Notes under the pieces: model-generated
Databases searched by the model: none
The model's input: the letters and a program-made list of their open reading frames with translations, nothing else
Told to the model about the DNA's origin: nothing
Source: Posidonia oceanica
Taxonomy: Eukaryota; Streptophyta; Magnoliopsida; Alismatales; Posidoniaceae
Length of the DNA: 64,000 bases
Assembly (NCBI GenBank): GCA_037176725.1
Contig: JAZBRS010000013.1
Coordinates: 7,505,001-7,569,000 of the forward strand
Direction: 5' to 3'
In this document: positions 9,540-20,520 of the stretch, one piece after another
Layout of the letters: each line of letters starts with the position of its first letter
Position numbering within the stretch: the first letter of the stretch is position 1
Translations under genes and position numbers: made by a program

Positions 9540-9745
9540 CGATGTCGTAAGGCTTTTCCTCAAAGTAAGGAAGCAAGCCGTGAGGCTCCGAAGAGAAACG
9601 CAAGGGGGGCTCTTCCTCAAATTAAGGAAGCAAGCCCGCGAGACTCCGAAGAGACACGCAAGGAGGGCTCTTCCTCAAATTAAGGAAGGAAGCCCACGAA
9701 ACTCTAAAGAGAAACGCAAGGGGGCTCTTCCTCAAATTTAGGAAG
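9540..9745 (-). repeat. About 59-bp tandem array of element M, first part
   Basis: Units carry CTCTTCCTCAAATTAAGGAA and GCAAGCCCGCGAGACTCCGA at a 59-bp step (9611, 9670, 9726). Solo LTR S1 interrupts the array, and it continues at 11200. The Lys/Arg-rich translations come from the repeat and are not a gene. Confidence 0.9.
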
Positions 9746-10130
9746 TGTAGATATCCCATTTTCGCATTTCGCAGAGTTCATAGAGGACAGGAACTTCTGA
9801 GGCACCCAGATCACATAACTAAGGCTTTAATGACACATTTTCTAGAGTTTTCGTGACTTACTTAAAAACAACACTTGATTCTACTTAGCTCAAGGACGTT
9901 AGCTGTGACAGAGCTGACTCGCCCAAACTAGTGGCAAGTTTGAGTACCTTTGAGCACACTTTTCCACTCAAATCCGTGGTAGATTTGAGTTAAAGAAGAT
10001 GTTTTTATGATTTCATGAGATATCTGAAGTTTTACAGGCTTTTAATCGAGATTTCTGGATCAAACTTAAAAGACAGGGTTAAAAATGCAAAAGACGTTGC
10101 TAGTTGCCAGCTGGAGAGGCAACTGGGATA

Positions 10131-10437
10131 GGCGCCATGTCAACAGGCGACTAACCTATGCGCCACTCTAAGCGGTGACTGACAGTCGTGGGCTCCATTA
10201 ACCGAATTGGACAGTTGCTTTTCCACGGTCAATTCCCACTAACCCCTCAACCTTTAGGCGCCATCTCAACAAGCGACTAGACGGTTGCGGAACTGCCTCG
10301 GTCTTCCCCACGATCCTTGACCATTAGGCACCACTCCAACCGGCGACTAATGATCGTGGTTCCCGTCAACCGACTTTCTACAGTTTTCTCCACGTTTGAC
10401 TGGGCGGTTGCTAGCCTTAGTCGCCAGCTAGACCGGC
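10131..10437 (+). repeat. Cluster of TTAGTCGCC/GGCGACTAA dyads upstream of the S1 TATA box
   Basis: At 10408-10434, TTAGTCGCC and GGCGACTAA form a perfect 9-bp inverted repeat around a 9-nt spacer. Imperfect relatives lie at about 10131, 10160, 10254 and 10324 with spacers of about 8-10 nt. Confidence 0.7.
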
Positions 10438-10503
10438 GACTAACCCTAACTACCACTTTTCTAGAATTTTCTGAACTCCAACCGTCCTCACCCTCCTAAA
10501 GTC

Positions 10504-10512
10504 TATAAATAG
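10504..10512 (+). promoter_or_regulatory. TATA box of solo LTR S1
   Basis: TATAAATAG follows the dyad cluster and is itself followed by a purine/pyrimidine-mixed leader. It is a classic plant TATA context and supports the plus orientation. Confidence 0.65.
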
Positions 10513-11199
10513 ACCCCCTAGGCCAGTGATTTGACGGTCGGAACATTAGAGAAAGAAATCCCCCTAGCCAGTTGTGAGGAAAAACTATCTTGGAGAAATT
10601 CTCTTTAGGTTTTTAGGATTTTGAGCTTCCACCTTCAAATAGCTAGAGTTTCCAAGCCAGAAACCCTAGTCTCCACCCTCAATCCAGAGCAACCCAAGAT
10701 CCCAGAGATCACTACAACCCAACTACGATCCCAGAGATCTCGAGCCTAGCCGGAGCTCCGACCGTGCCTCCACTTCTACTCCACTGCAAACAGCACGAGG
10801 GTGAAGGGAGTATCTTCTTCCAATCTTCTTCATTACATTTCATATTGCATTCCTTAAAATATGACCCATAGCATATGCATGCGGGGAACAACCCCCGGTT
10901 AGTATTAGATCTATTTGTTTCTAGTATTCTTGGTTCTTCTTTGTTAACATTTACTACACTTGAACTAATCTACATCTTTTATTCTCATTTGTTTTGAAGG
11001 AAAGGAAATTGCTTACATAACATGAAGGAGCCGCTGGACGACATCCTGCCGTCGATCCAATGATTCGAGTACTCACAGCTTTATCATCTTCCCCCAAGGT
11101 GTCTTGTCTACCTAAAGGCGAGTGGCGATCACAAAAGTTGACGACGTACGTGGAGGCGCAGTCATCATCCTTAAACACCCTCCCAAATCCACATCCACA

Positions 11200-12502
11200 G
11201 GAAGCAAGCCCGCGAAACTCCGAAGAGAAACGCAAGGAGGCCTCTTCCTCAAATTAAGGAAGGAAGCCCACGAAACTCCGAAGAAAAACACAAGGGGGCT
11301 CTTCCTCAAATTAAGGAAGCAAGCCCGCAAGACTCTGAAGAGACACGCAAGGGGGCTCTTCCACAAATTAAGGAAGCAAGCCCGCGAGACTCCGAAGAGA
11401 CACTCAAGGAGGGCTCTTCCTTAAATTAAGGAAGCAAGCCCGCGAGACTCCGAAGAGAAACACAATGGGGCTCTTCCTCAAATTACGGAAGCAAGCCAAC
11501 AAACAGACGTGACTTTGAGAAGGCACGCAAAGGCGCTCGTCCTTAAATTAAGGAAGCGAGCAGACATGACCTCGAGGGGGCATGTAAGGGGGCTTTTCCT
11601 CAAATTAAGGAAGCAAGCAAACCAACAGACGTGACTTCGAAAAGGCACGCAAAGGTGCTCGTCCTCAAATTAAGGAAGCGAGCAGACATGAACCCAAGGG
11701 GGCATGTAAGGGGGCTTGTCCTCAAATTAAGGAAGCAAGTAAACAAACAAACGTGACTTTGAAAAGGCACGCAAAAGTGCTCGTCCTCAAATTAAGGAAG
11801 CAAGCAAACAAACAGACGTGACTTCGAAAAGACACGCTAAGGCACTCGTCCTCAAATTAAGGAAGCGAGCAGACATGACCCCCAGGGGACATGTAAGGGG
11901 GCTTGTTCTCAAATTAATGAAGCAAGCAAACAAGCAAACGTGACCTCGAGAAGGCATGCAAAAGCGTTCGTCCTCAAATTAAGGAAGCGAGCAGATATGA
12001 CCTCGAGGAGGCATGTAAGGGGGCTTGTCCTTAATTTAAGGAAGCAAGCCCATGAAACTCTAAAGAGAAACGCAAGGGGACTCTTCCTCAAATTAAGGAA
12101 GGAAGCCCGCGAAACTTCGAAGAAAAACGCAAGGGGGCTCTTCCTCAAATTAAGGAAGGAAGTCTGCGATACTCCGAAGAGAAACGTAAGGTAGTCACTT
12201 CCTCAAATTAAGGAAGGAATCCCACGAAACTCCGAAGAGAAACGTAAGGGGGGCTCTTCCTCAAATTAAGGAAACAAGCCCACAAAACTCCGAAGAGAAA
12301 CACAAGGGAGCTTTTCCTCAAATTAAGGAAGCAAGCCAACAAATAGATGTGACTTCGAGAAGGCATGTAAAGGCGCTCGTACTCAAATTAAGGAAGCGAG
12401 AAAACAAATAAACGTGACTTCGAAAAGGCACGCAAAGGTGCTCGTCCTCAAATTAAGGAAGCGAGCAGACATGACCTCGAGGGGGCATGCAAAAAGAAGG
12501 GG
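11200..12502 (-). repeat. Tandem array of element M, second part (59- and about 63-bp unit types)
   Basis: Two related unit types alternate in blocks. One carries GCCCGCGAGACTCCGAAGAG; the other carries GACGTGACTTCGAAAAGGCA and GCTCGTCCTCAAATTAAGG. About 20 units remain. Element G1 ends the array at 12502. Confidence 0.9.
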
Positions 12503-12796
12503 TGTAACGACCCGAGTCGCTACCAACAAAAATTATAGCCCAACAAATTTAAAATTTAATTAAATACAACATTTTACCACAAACCACTGGACTAAAATAA
12601 TATCAATGCCAGGAATCTGCAGTGGACAGCTATGTAACTCCCTCTATATGCACTATACTCCAAACCAGCTAATCATCTGCACTTCAAAACCAAACAAGCA
12701 CACGTGAGTGACCTAGAAATCGTCACCCAGCACACACCTCACAAAAACCATGCGAGAAACCGACGGAAAACCTCAAATACGGCAAAACCCCAAAAT
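12503..12796 (-). mobile_element. G1 3' LTR remnant
   Basis: These 294 bp align with 17343-17638 of the other LTR and stop at a CCCCAAAAT breakpoint fused to integrase sequence. About 2.77 kb of LTR, the polypurine tract and the pol 3' end are missing. Confidence 0.9.
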
Positions 12797-13800
12797 CCCT
12801 ATAGGCAACTTCACCAACCCTCTGCGTGATCTGGTACGGGCCAATATAGCGGGGACTCAGCTTCCCACGCTTGCCAAACCTCTTCACGCCCTTAGTTGGT
12901 GAAACCTTCAAGAACACAAAGTCTCCCACCAGAAACTCCAACGGTCTCCGCCTCCGGTCAGCATAACTCTTCTGCCGACTCTATGCAGTTAGAAGCCTTC
13001 TGCGGATCAAGTCCACCTTGTCCGCATACTACTGCACAAACTCCGGAACAAGAAGCTGCCGCTCACCTACCTCGCTCCAGCAAACCAGGGATTTGCAGGG
13101 CCTACCATACAGAGCCTCGTATGGTGCCATCCCAATGCTAGAGTGGTAGATATTGTTGTAAACAAACTCAACCAACGGCAGGTGGTCCTCCCAACTTCCT
13201 TGCAAATCAAGGGCACAAGCTCTCAGCATATCCTCCAGAGTCTGAATAGTCCTCTCTGTCTGACCATCCGACTGAGGGTGGAAAGCTGTACTAAAATTAA
13301 GTACCGTGCCAAAAGCCTCCTGCAGAGTCCTCCACAACCTCGAGGTAAACCGCGTGTCTCTATCAGACACATTGGATACAGGAACACCATGCAGCCGAAC
13401 GATCTCCGATACGTACAGTTCTGCCAACCGCCGTAAAGGAAGTTTCACTCGGATAGCAAGAAAATGAGCTGACTTAGTTAGCCGATCAACAATCACCCAC
13501 ACGGTGTCGTTCTTCCTCGGGGAACGCGGCAACCCAGTCACAAAATCCATAGAGATGTGTTCCCATTTCCATTCCGGTATACTCAAAAGCTGTAGAGTTC
13601 CTCCAGGTATCTGGTGCTCTGCCTTGACTAGCTGGCAGGTCACACATCTTGCCACATAATCAGTAACTTCTCTCTTCATGCCAGGCCACCAAAAATTCTG
13701 CTTCAGATCCCAATACATCTTCGTGGATCCTGGGTGGACGGTATACTTGGATCTATGAACTTCATCCAGTAACCTCCGCCTGGCCTCCTTGTACTAGGGC
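12797..13800 (-). pseudogene. G1 integrase, C-terminus deleted
   Basis: Integrase joins element DNA to the host chromosome in the nucleus. The zinc-binding HHCC region is visible (histidines in the VHRSKYTVHPG segment, then CVTC), followed by the DDE core. The first D is in MDFVTGLP, the second begins SDRDTRF, and the E of QTER follows exactly 35 residues later. A CELL-facing GPF/RIGPY-like segment (RYIGPYQI) follows. The frame is then cut at about 12797 after GEVAY, removing the tail and chromodomain that G2 retains. A frame change near 12941-13029 adds further damage. Confidence 0.88.
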
Positions 13801-13811
13801 ACAAACAAGCG

Positions 13812-14228
13812 CTAATCAAACCTCAGCACTCCAAGTACGCCAAGAGAAAAGTTCGGCGCTTCCCCAGCATGCAACTTCTCAACAGTCGCCTGAAAGAAAA
13901 GGTCTGTCTGCTGACAGGCAACAATGAATTCCACTAGCTTCGGACGAACAGACAAGTTCGCCATATAGGCACCGCCTGCTCCCCGATGTAGTCTCTTGAG
14001 TCCACAGTCAGCCAGATCCTCCAACATGGTCCACTCCTTGGCCATCAGGCTAGCCATAACGTGTGTACGCCGACTCAGAGCATCGGCGACCACGTTGGCC
14101 TTCTCAGGGTGGTACAACAAACTAAAATCATAGTCCTTGAGATACTCCACCCACCTCCGCTGCCGCATGTTGAGGTCCTTCTAAGTAAATATATACTTCA
14201 GACTCTTGTAATCTGTGTAAACCTCAAA
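13812..14228 (-). pseudogene. G1 RNase H C-terminal part and connection to integrase
   Basis: The frame carries the typical end of the Ty3/gypsy RNase H domain, with [28 protein letters not shown] and a linker leading to integrase. RNase H degrades RNA in RNA-DNA hybrids during reverse transcription. It is separated from the upstream RNase H part by an in-frame stop near 14229 and a second near 14182, and from integrase by one near 13797. Confidence 0.85.
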
Positions 14229-15008
14229 CTACTCCCTATACAGGTAGTGTCGCCAAAGCTTCAGCGCGAACACCACAGCAGCCATCTCAAGATCATGGGT
14301 AGGGTAGTTCTTCTCGTGGTCTTTCAACTGACGGGAGGCATGAGCCACAACATTGCCACGCTGCATCAGAACACTACCCAACCCAACACCACTAGCATCA
14401 CTATACACAGTGAAGCCACCACTTCCAGAAGGCAAGGTCAGAACAGGAGCAGAAGTCAGATGAGCTTTCAACTCATTGAAACTCACCTCACAATCTTGGT
14501 CCCAAATGAACGAAACCCCTTGCTTGGTGAGAGCTGTCAGGGATGAAGCAATGGAAGAGAAATCCCTGATAAACCTCCTGTAATAACCTGCCAATCCTAA
14601 GAAACTTCTAATCTCAGACACACTCCTAGGTCTCTGCCAATTGCTGACCGCCTCAACCTTGGCAGGATCAACTCTAACACCGTCTCCAGAGATAAGGTGG
14701 CCAAGGAACATAACCTCCCTCAACCAGAACTCACACTTGGAGAACTTGGCGTACAGCTGGTGCTGCCTCAGAACATCCAGCACCGCCCTCAGATGTTGGG
14801 CATGAGCTGCCTCATCCAAGGAGTAGACCAAGATGTCGTCTACAAAGACCACCACAAACTGGTCCAAGAACGGCCTGAAGATCCGGTTCATCAATTCCAT
14901 GAATGCGGCAGGGGCGTTGGTCAAGCCGAAGGGCATAACCACGAACTCAAAGTGACTGTACCGTGTCCGGAAGGCAGTCTTCTGAATGTCTAAGTCATGG
15001 ATCCTCAA
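14229..15008 (-). pseudogene. G1 reverse transcriptase C-terminal half and RNase H N-terminal part
   Basis: The reverse transcriptase palm is recognisable from [20 protein letters not shown] and the catalytic box [10 protein letters not shown] (FVDD where YVDD is usual). The thumb ([12 protein letters not shown]) and the start of RNase H ([10 protein letters not shown], then [17 protein letters not shown]) follow. The frame is cut from the upstream half by a TAG at 15009-15011. Apart from that stop the motifs are intact, suggesting fairly recent loss. Confidence 0.92.
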
Positions 15009-15866
15009 CTAGTGATATCCTGATCTCAGATCAATCTTCGAGAAGACGGAGGTAGACTGCAACTGATCAAACAGGTCTTCCACAAGGGGCAAGGGATACT
15101 TGTTCTTCACTGTAAGCTGATTCAACATCCGATAGTCTATACACAACCGGAGTGAACCATCCTTCTTACGGACGAACAAGACAGGCACTCCCCACGGAGA
15201 CACACTTGGCCTGATGAATCCCTTTTCCAGCAACTCCTGCAGCAGGGCCTTGAGCTCCCGCAACTCAGCTGGCGCCATCCGATAAGGATTCTTCGCAACA
15301 GCACCACTGCCCGGAGTCAGCTCAATAAAGAACTCCACTTCCCTGTGAGTTGGCATGCTAGGCAAATCATCCGGAAAAACGTCGGGATATTCACACACAA
15401 CAGATATGTTGTGAACACCCGACTCTGGAGAAGGGGAGCTAACCACACTAGCAAGGTACCCCACACAACCCCGAGCCAAAGACTTGTAAGCCTTCACAGC
15501 AGAAATCACAAGCTTAGGCTCACCCTGGTGCACACCTTGCACAAAGAAGGAACCGACCCCAACAACACCAAAGAAAATCCTCCTGCGAGCACAGTTGATC
15601 AAAGCAGAATATTGGCCCAGCCAGTCCATGCCCAAGATAACATCATACTCATTCATGCTCATGAGTATGAGAGTGGCATCGAACTCTCGGCCATTCAGCT
15701 CCAGATCGACAGAAGGCAGATATCTCCACGCCAAACTGTGCTCACCCAGCGGCGTTACCACTTCCAAGTGGAAAGCTAACTTAGCTGGTACATCATCCAG
15801 CGCTGTCGCAAAAGACTCGAAGACAAAAGAGAATGTGCTCCCTGAGTCAAACAGAACTTTGGCCAT
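15009..15866 (-). pseudogene. G1 aspartic protease and reverse transcriptase N-terminal half
   Basis: The protease that processes the polyprotein is shown by [12 protein letters not shown] (active-site DSGS) and the conserved DVILGMDWL strand. Next come the gypsy-type segments KEYPDVF-like, then [22 protein letters not shown] and [11 protein letters not shown], which form RT boxes 1-3. The frame is interrupted at both ends: a stop separates it from gag and a TAG follows RSGYH. Confidence 0.9.
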
Positions 15867-16020
15867 TCAGCCCGTCACAAGATAAGAACCTAAGGCCAAA
15901 GCACAACCAACAACATCCCCATTAAACAACAAGGTTCAAATTACAGGGGGAAAGAAACAACAACAACAACAATGGATCACACCACCCAAAGGAAACTACG
16001 GGGACTTATCCTCTACAACA

Positions 16021-17171
16021 TTACCAGAGGGCCCACAGTCGGGAGCTGAAATAGTGAACACACGCCCCCGGGTCGGCTACTGTGGCACACTCCCCGCTCA
16101 CTTGGGAGGATCCGGGCACATCCTCTGCACATGTCCCGATCTCCTGCAGTTGTAGCACGCCACTCCGCTCCGATTCGTCACCTACTGTGCACGAGGACAG
16201 TGCGCTGCAAAGTGACCCGTCTGGCCACACTGGAAACACTGGGCGCAACCCTGTCCACTCGAAGCAGCCTGACTCGGACTGGTGCTACCAACTCCTGCAA
16301 AACTGTGCCAGGCGCTGGAGGCAGGGCCAACACCACCACCACCCCGGGCACCAGAACCACCTCCAGATCAGTCCTTCTTTCTCTTCCCTGGGCTACTCAT
16401 GCCACTGGAACTCGGTGGACTAGAGACAGAAAATCGGGAAGTGAAGAGCAACTTGGCCTTCCCCTTGGAGTGACCGCTCACATACTAGTTGTACTCCTCT
16501 TCAAAGCGGGAAGCCATCTAGACAACCTCAGCTACCGTTACACAGCGGCAACCCATCACCTTCACCCTCAAGATGGGTTGAAGGCCTTCCAGAAATCTCT
16601 CCGCCCGCCCTTCCTCAAAATCAAAGGCCTGGGCGAATCTCTCCAACCGGGCAAAAGAGGCTTCATACTCAGCCATAGACATCCTACCCTATTGCAGACT
16701 CCGGAACTCTCGGTTGAATCGGCTCCTCACATGGCTCAGGAAGTAATTCTCATAGAATGCAGTCTCGAAGTCCTTCCACTTGATCTCGACCGTGATAGAA
16801 TCCAGAAACTTCAGCCGCCTGGTGGCTCTCCACCACTCATCGGCATCGCCGTCGAGCTGAAAGGCAGCCAACCGCACCCAGTGCTCCTCTGGGCACACCA
16901 AACTATCTAACAACTTCTCAATCCTTCGCAGCCATGCCTCGCTCTCCTCAGGAGTACCAGTACCCTTGAACGTCGGCGGGTGGAGCTTCCTCAACTGGCG
17001 AAGCCACAGATCTCCCTTAGACGCTCTACTAGGGCCACTCTTGCCAAAAGCCTGAGAGATCCTGCGCATCCAACCTCGCAACTCTGTCCGCACACCCTGC
17101 CAACCACTCTCCTCTCGAGAGCTAGGTTCCTCAGCAGGGGCCTTATCCTTTTGGCGACCACGGCGAGACAT
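16021..17171 (-). pseudogene. G1 gag (capsid/nucleocapsid) remnant
   Basis: Gag packages the element RNA. The likely start is the ATG at 17171 (MSRRGRQKDK), 42 nt or more inside the longest open frame, because that matches the start of G2 gag. The retrotransposon gag core is visible (PPTFKGTGTPEESEAWLRRI, then DADEWWR and FYENYF). Two CCHC zinc knuckles follow near 16090-16250: CFQCGQTGHFAAHC and CYNCRRSGHVQRMC, both C-x2-C-x4-H-x4-C. Several stops, mostly TAG and TAA, break the frame between the core and the knuckles. Confidence 0.88.
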
Positions 17172-17325
17172 GCTGAATCGGGAGAGAAGCAACAAAACCT
17201 GTACCACATCCAATAAGACAAACAACAATATATGCCAAGCAACAGGTGCAGACTCAACCATGATATGCAATTTCCTATGGAGTCACTAGACTGACCACCC
17301 CTAGGCTAGTGCAACCTAGTGAACC

Positions 17326-17340
17326 TGGGCTCTAATAACA
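17326..17340 (-). promoter_or_regulatory. Degenerate primer binding site of G1
   Basis: On the minus strand, just inside the 5' LTR, TTGTTATTAGAGCCCAGG resembles the initiator-Met tRNA site TGGTATCAGAGC typical of Tekay elements, with several C-to-T or G-to-A type changes. Confidence 0.55.
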
Positions 17341-18824
17341 AACCTATAATGACCCAAGTCACTACCAACAAAACCTACAGCCCAACAAATTTAAAATTTA
17401 ATTAAATACAACATTTTGCTACAAACCACTGGGCTAAAACAATATCAATGCCAGGAACCTGTAGTGGACAGCAACGTGACTCCCTCTATATGTACTATAC
17501 TCCAAACCAGCTAATCATCTGCACCTGAAAACCAAACAAGCACACGTGAGTGACCTAGAAATCGTCACCCAGCACACACTTCGCAAAAATCACGCGAGAA
17601 ACCGGCGGAAAACCTCAAATACGGCAAAACCCCAAAATTTGGGTCCACAACAAGCAATATAAATACTAAAACACCTTTCCCAAAGCCCACAAGCTAAAAC
17701 CGGGAAGGACAGGCGTTTCCAGAAATATAAATCATAAAGCCACGGCCCACCGGCCCAAAACCTCAAAACCAAACAAAACCCTCCAACCCCTCAGGCTGGG
17801 AAAACACTCGGCCCACAGGCCAAGACAAGGCGGAAATACCTCGCAAACCAAAGCCAAAAACAATATAATGGCCCACAGGCCAAAAGCTCAAACCAAAACC
17901 ACATGCCACAACTAGGTGGGAAAACATCTGGCCTAATACGGCCCAAAACACAAACCACAAACTCACGCCATACACAGGCGGAAAGCAACAGGCCCAATAT
18001 GGCCCAAACACAGCAAAACCTCACAAAGCCCGAAACTCAGGCAAAGCTCAAGGCCTAATACGGCCAGCAACAACAAAACACAGCCCAACGAGCACAAAAA
18101 TCACAACTGATCGTATTGCCTGGCGCCAAGCAATCAATCTGGCCTCAAGCAGTAGCCAGGGACTCACCCCTGCAGCTCACTGCACTGCCACGAACACCCG
18201 CCCTGTGGAGGAGCGTGTCCGTCCCGGCATCTCGTCACTAGAGACGCCTCAAAAGCAACCCCTCAACAGGGAAGCTACTCACCCCAACTGGGCAAGCTGT
18301 CCTCACTCAGGACAAACCACAGGGCACACCTAATATACGACGACCTCAACTCAGTGCTCCGAACTACTAGAGGCTCCAACCCCTAGGCTCAGCCAGCACT
18401 AGTGCCCCGAACCACTAGAGGCTCCAACCCCTAGGCTCAGCTGGCACCCAAAACAAGGCGAGTCCCGGTGCCCGTAACAACTAGGGTATCACGTCCAGCT
18501 ACGTAGGAATATCATACCTCCCGAGTCCGCTGCCACGATACCACTAGGTACGGCCAGCACCTCGACCCCCAAATCTCAACCCAGGCGAGGTGTGTGATAC
18601 ACCAGGAACGCCGTCGCATCCCCGGGTCCAGCCAACACAACTCCCAGCTTTTCGGCTATGGAAAACCTCGGCAAAACTATTTACAAACCATTCATATTTT
18701 CCTTAGAAATCTCTTTAAAAACATTTATCAAATATCATGGGCTAAAGCACAATAAGCCCCAAAACCAACTGAGGAAACCACATTAGAAAATAAGCCCAGG
18801 AGAGCATCCCAGACCAAAATCGGC

Positions 18825-19120
18825 AGACCGGTACTCCCACCGGTATACCGAAAATCCCTGTTTCGGTGGAACCAAATCCACGGGTCGACCGATCCGCACA
18901 GTGATCGGTAGACCGATATCACATCAATCGTACCGAAAATCCCTGCTTCGGTGGAACTAAATCCACCGACCGACCGATCGAACCCTGAAAACGGCAGACC
19001 AATCAATATCAGTCGACCGAAATCAGGTCCCGGCCTAAATCTGACGGCAAAATGGGACACCGATATCACACCGATGTACCGATTTCCCCAGAAATTGACA
19101 GACCGACCAAAAAGGTCGTG
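18825..19120 (-). repeat. CGGTCGACCG-type dyad cluster in the G1 LTR
   Basis: GGTCGACCGATC, GATCGGTAGACCGAT, ACCGACCGACCGATCG and AGTCGACCGAAATC crowd into 300 bp. An approximately 100-bp segment around CCGAAAATCCCTG-TTCGGTGGAAC is present twice. Confidence 0.7.
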
Positions 19121-19874
19121 CCGAACCAGGACAGGGCAGCCAACTTGAAAACCCGATTTAAAATCCCAAACGCTCGAAACTACCTCGAAAACTAGCGTGC
19201 CATATACCAGAATTTCCGGAATAAACAAGGAATGCAACCATACCCTCGGTATGGCATTCCGAGGCACGCAACACGAGAAAACACCGGAAATCCAAAACTC
19301 AAGTCAATTTCTATAAAAACTACAAAACCATATCAAATCTGCGTCAAACCGGACGCGCAACACATGCAAGCGAGCGTCTCAGCTCGAGCAATACAAATAT
19401 ATCTCAATCGCCTCAATCCGAGGCTCAAAACACCGGAATTCACCGGGAAACCACAAAACTAGCATTTAAGTCATCCGGACCATAAATCGGCCAAAAACCA
19501 CAATAAATCTCTAAAAATTACCAAACCTCTACCATAGCATATAAACAGGGCAAGGCACACAATAAAACCATAATCAAGCCATTTGAGAGCATTCACCCTC
19601 ATCAAACGGCGGAAAACCACATATCAACTCAAAACCTACTGAAGCCAATTAAATTCGCCTAAATGCATATAAATCCTTAAAAATTGCCAAACTTAAATAT
19701 AACATACAAATCATGGCAAGGGACACATGCAAAGCAACAATTAAATATTAAAGGCTCCTACGGCGAGGCGTGTACCTTGAGACAGAGGGACAACCTCCGT
19801 CCACCGACGATCCACACGCACACTGAGCACGCCGCTCCACCGGCTGCCACCACACGTCAGCCACCACCACAGCC

Positions 19875-20212
19875 GCCAACAGCCACCAGTAGGAGGAGAA
19901 TAGGAGGAAGGAGGAGGGGACGGAAGGGGAAGAAGGAGGGGAGGAGGAGGGAGGAGAGGAAGGAGGGGGAGAGGTCGGTGGGGAGAGGAGGAAGAGGGAG
20001 GAGGAGGAGAGGGCGCGAGTCGGCTGGGTGGGGGAGAGAGCCGCGCATGAGGGGAGGGGGAAGGGAAGAGAGAAGGAGGAGTGGCACGTGAGGGAGGGGT
20101 GGGGGAGGAAAGAGAGAGAGAGGGAAGGAGGGAGAGGGAGAAAGAGAGAGAGAGGGAGAGGGAGAGAGAGAGAGAGAGAAAGGGAGAGAAAGAGAGAGAG
20201 AAACACAGGGCC
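19875..20212 (-). repeat. Purine (GA/GGA)-rich tract in the G1 LTR
   Basis: The plus strand is almost pure purine, for example GGGAGGGGGAAGGGAAGAGA followed by GAGAGAGA runs. Long Leu/Ser/Pro or Glu/Arg/Gly frames on either strand come from this low complexity. Confidence 0.9.
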
Positions 20213-20404
20213 CAGGCCACAACCTGTCCCACCAACCACCACAAGTGAGAGTCCACTACAACAATACAGGTGGAGACCACACACAACAACAGATGGGGCC
20301 CACAACAACTTGAGTGGGGCCCGCAAGGCCACTAACACCCGACCAAAGCCAAGGAATTCATTAAACAAGCATAATTACAAGGAAATGAATTCCCGGGTGT
20401 TACA

Positions 20405-20520
20405 AGGGAGAAAGGTGATAAGTTCCGGACTCATCGACCACAAAGGAAAAAAGTAATAAGTTTCAGACTCATCAACCGCAAAGGAAAAAAGTGATAAGTT
20501 TTGGACTCATCGACCACAAA
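20405..20520 (-). repeat. About 46-bp tandem repeat of element M (2.5 copies)
   Basis: GTGATAAGTTCCGGACTCAT followed by CGACCACAAAGGA recurs with small changes. The sequence resumes element M after G1. Confidence 0.75.

Larger units (their letters stand above)
9746..11199 (+). mobile_element. Solo LTR S1 (1454 bp)
   Basis: The sequence starts TGTAGATATCCC and ends CACATCCACA. It is flanked by perfect GGAAG duplications (9741-9745 and 11200-11204) and sits inside the M array. TATAAATAG at 10504 sets a likely plus orientation. No internal domain or second LTR is present, so it is the product of LTR-LTR recombination. It differs from the other LTR families here; the superfamily is undetermined, probably Ty3/gypsy by its TGTAGATATCC start. 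Confidence 0.9.
12503..20404 (-). mobile_element. Element G1: Tekay/Del-like Ty3/gypsy retrotransposon, 3' end deleted
   Basis: The element lies inside the M array, between AGGGG (12498-12502) and AGGGA (20405-20409), a near-perfect 5-bp duplication. Order on the minus strand is 5' LTR, primer site, gag, protease, RT, RNase H, integrase, then a 294-bp remnant of the 3' LTR. Domain order defines Ty3/gypsy, and close similarity to G2, which keeps a chromodomain, places it with Tekay/Del chromoviruses. Multiple stops make it defective. Confidence 0.9.
17343..20404 (-). mobile_element. G1 5' LTR (3.06 kb)
   Basis: The LTR runs from TATAATGACCC (a TG-to-TA decayed end, where the other copy reads TGTAACGACCC) to CCGGGTGTTACA. 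It includes a GGCCCACAGGCC-rich stretch (17640-18100), a C/A-rich stretch, a cluster of CGGT-GACCG motifs (18825-19120) and a 340-bp purine tract. No host gene was recognised in it. Confidence 0.85.

Noticed and set aside
11122..12194. Lys/Arg-rich repeat proteins (LRKQARETPKRHARG type)
   Set aside because: They are translations of the 59-bp M array; phase changes between units and there is no start context or conserved length.
13143..16910. Plus-strand frames opposite G1 pol and gag
   Set aside because: They are shadows of the minus-strand polyprotein.
19741..20368. Long Leu/Ser/Pro-rich reading frames of 120-206 residues
   Set aside because: They come from the purine/pyrimidine tract in the G1 LTR and are open in several frames at once.
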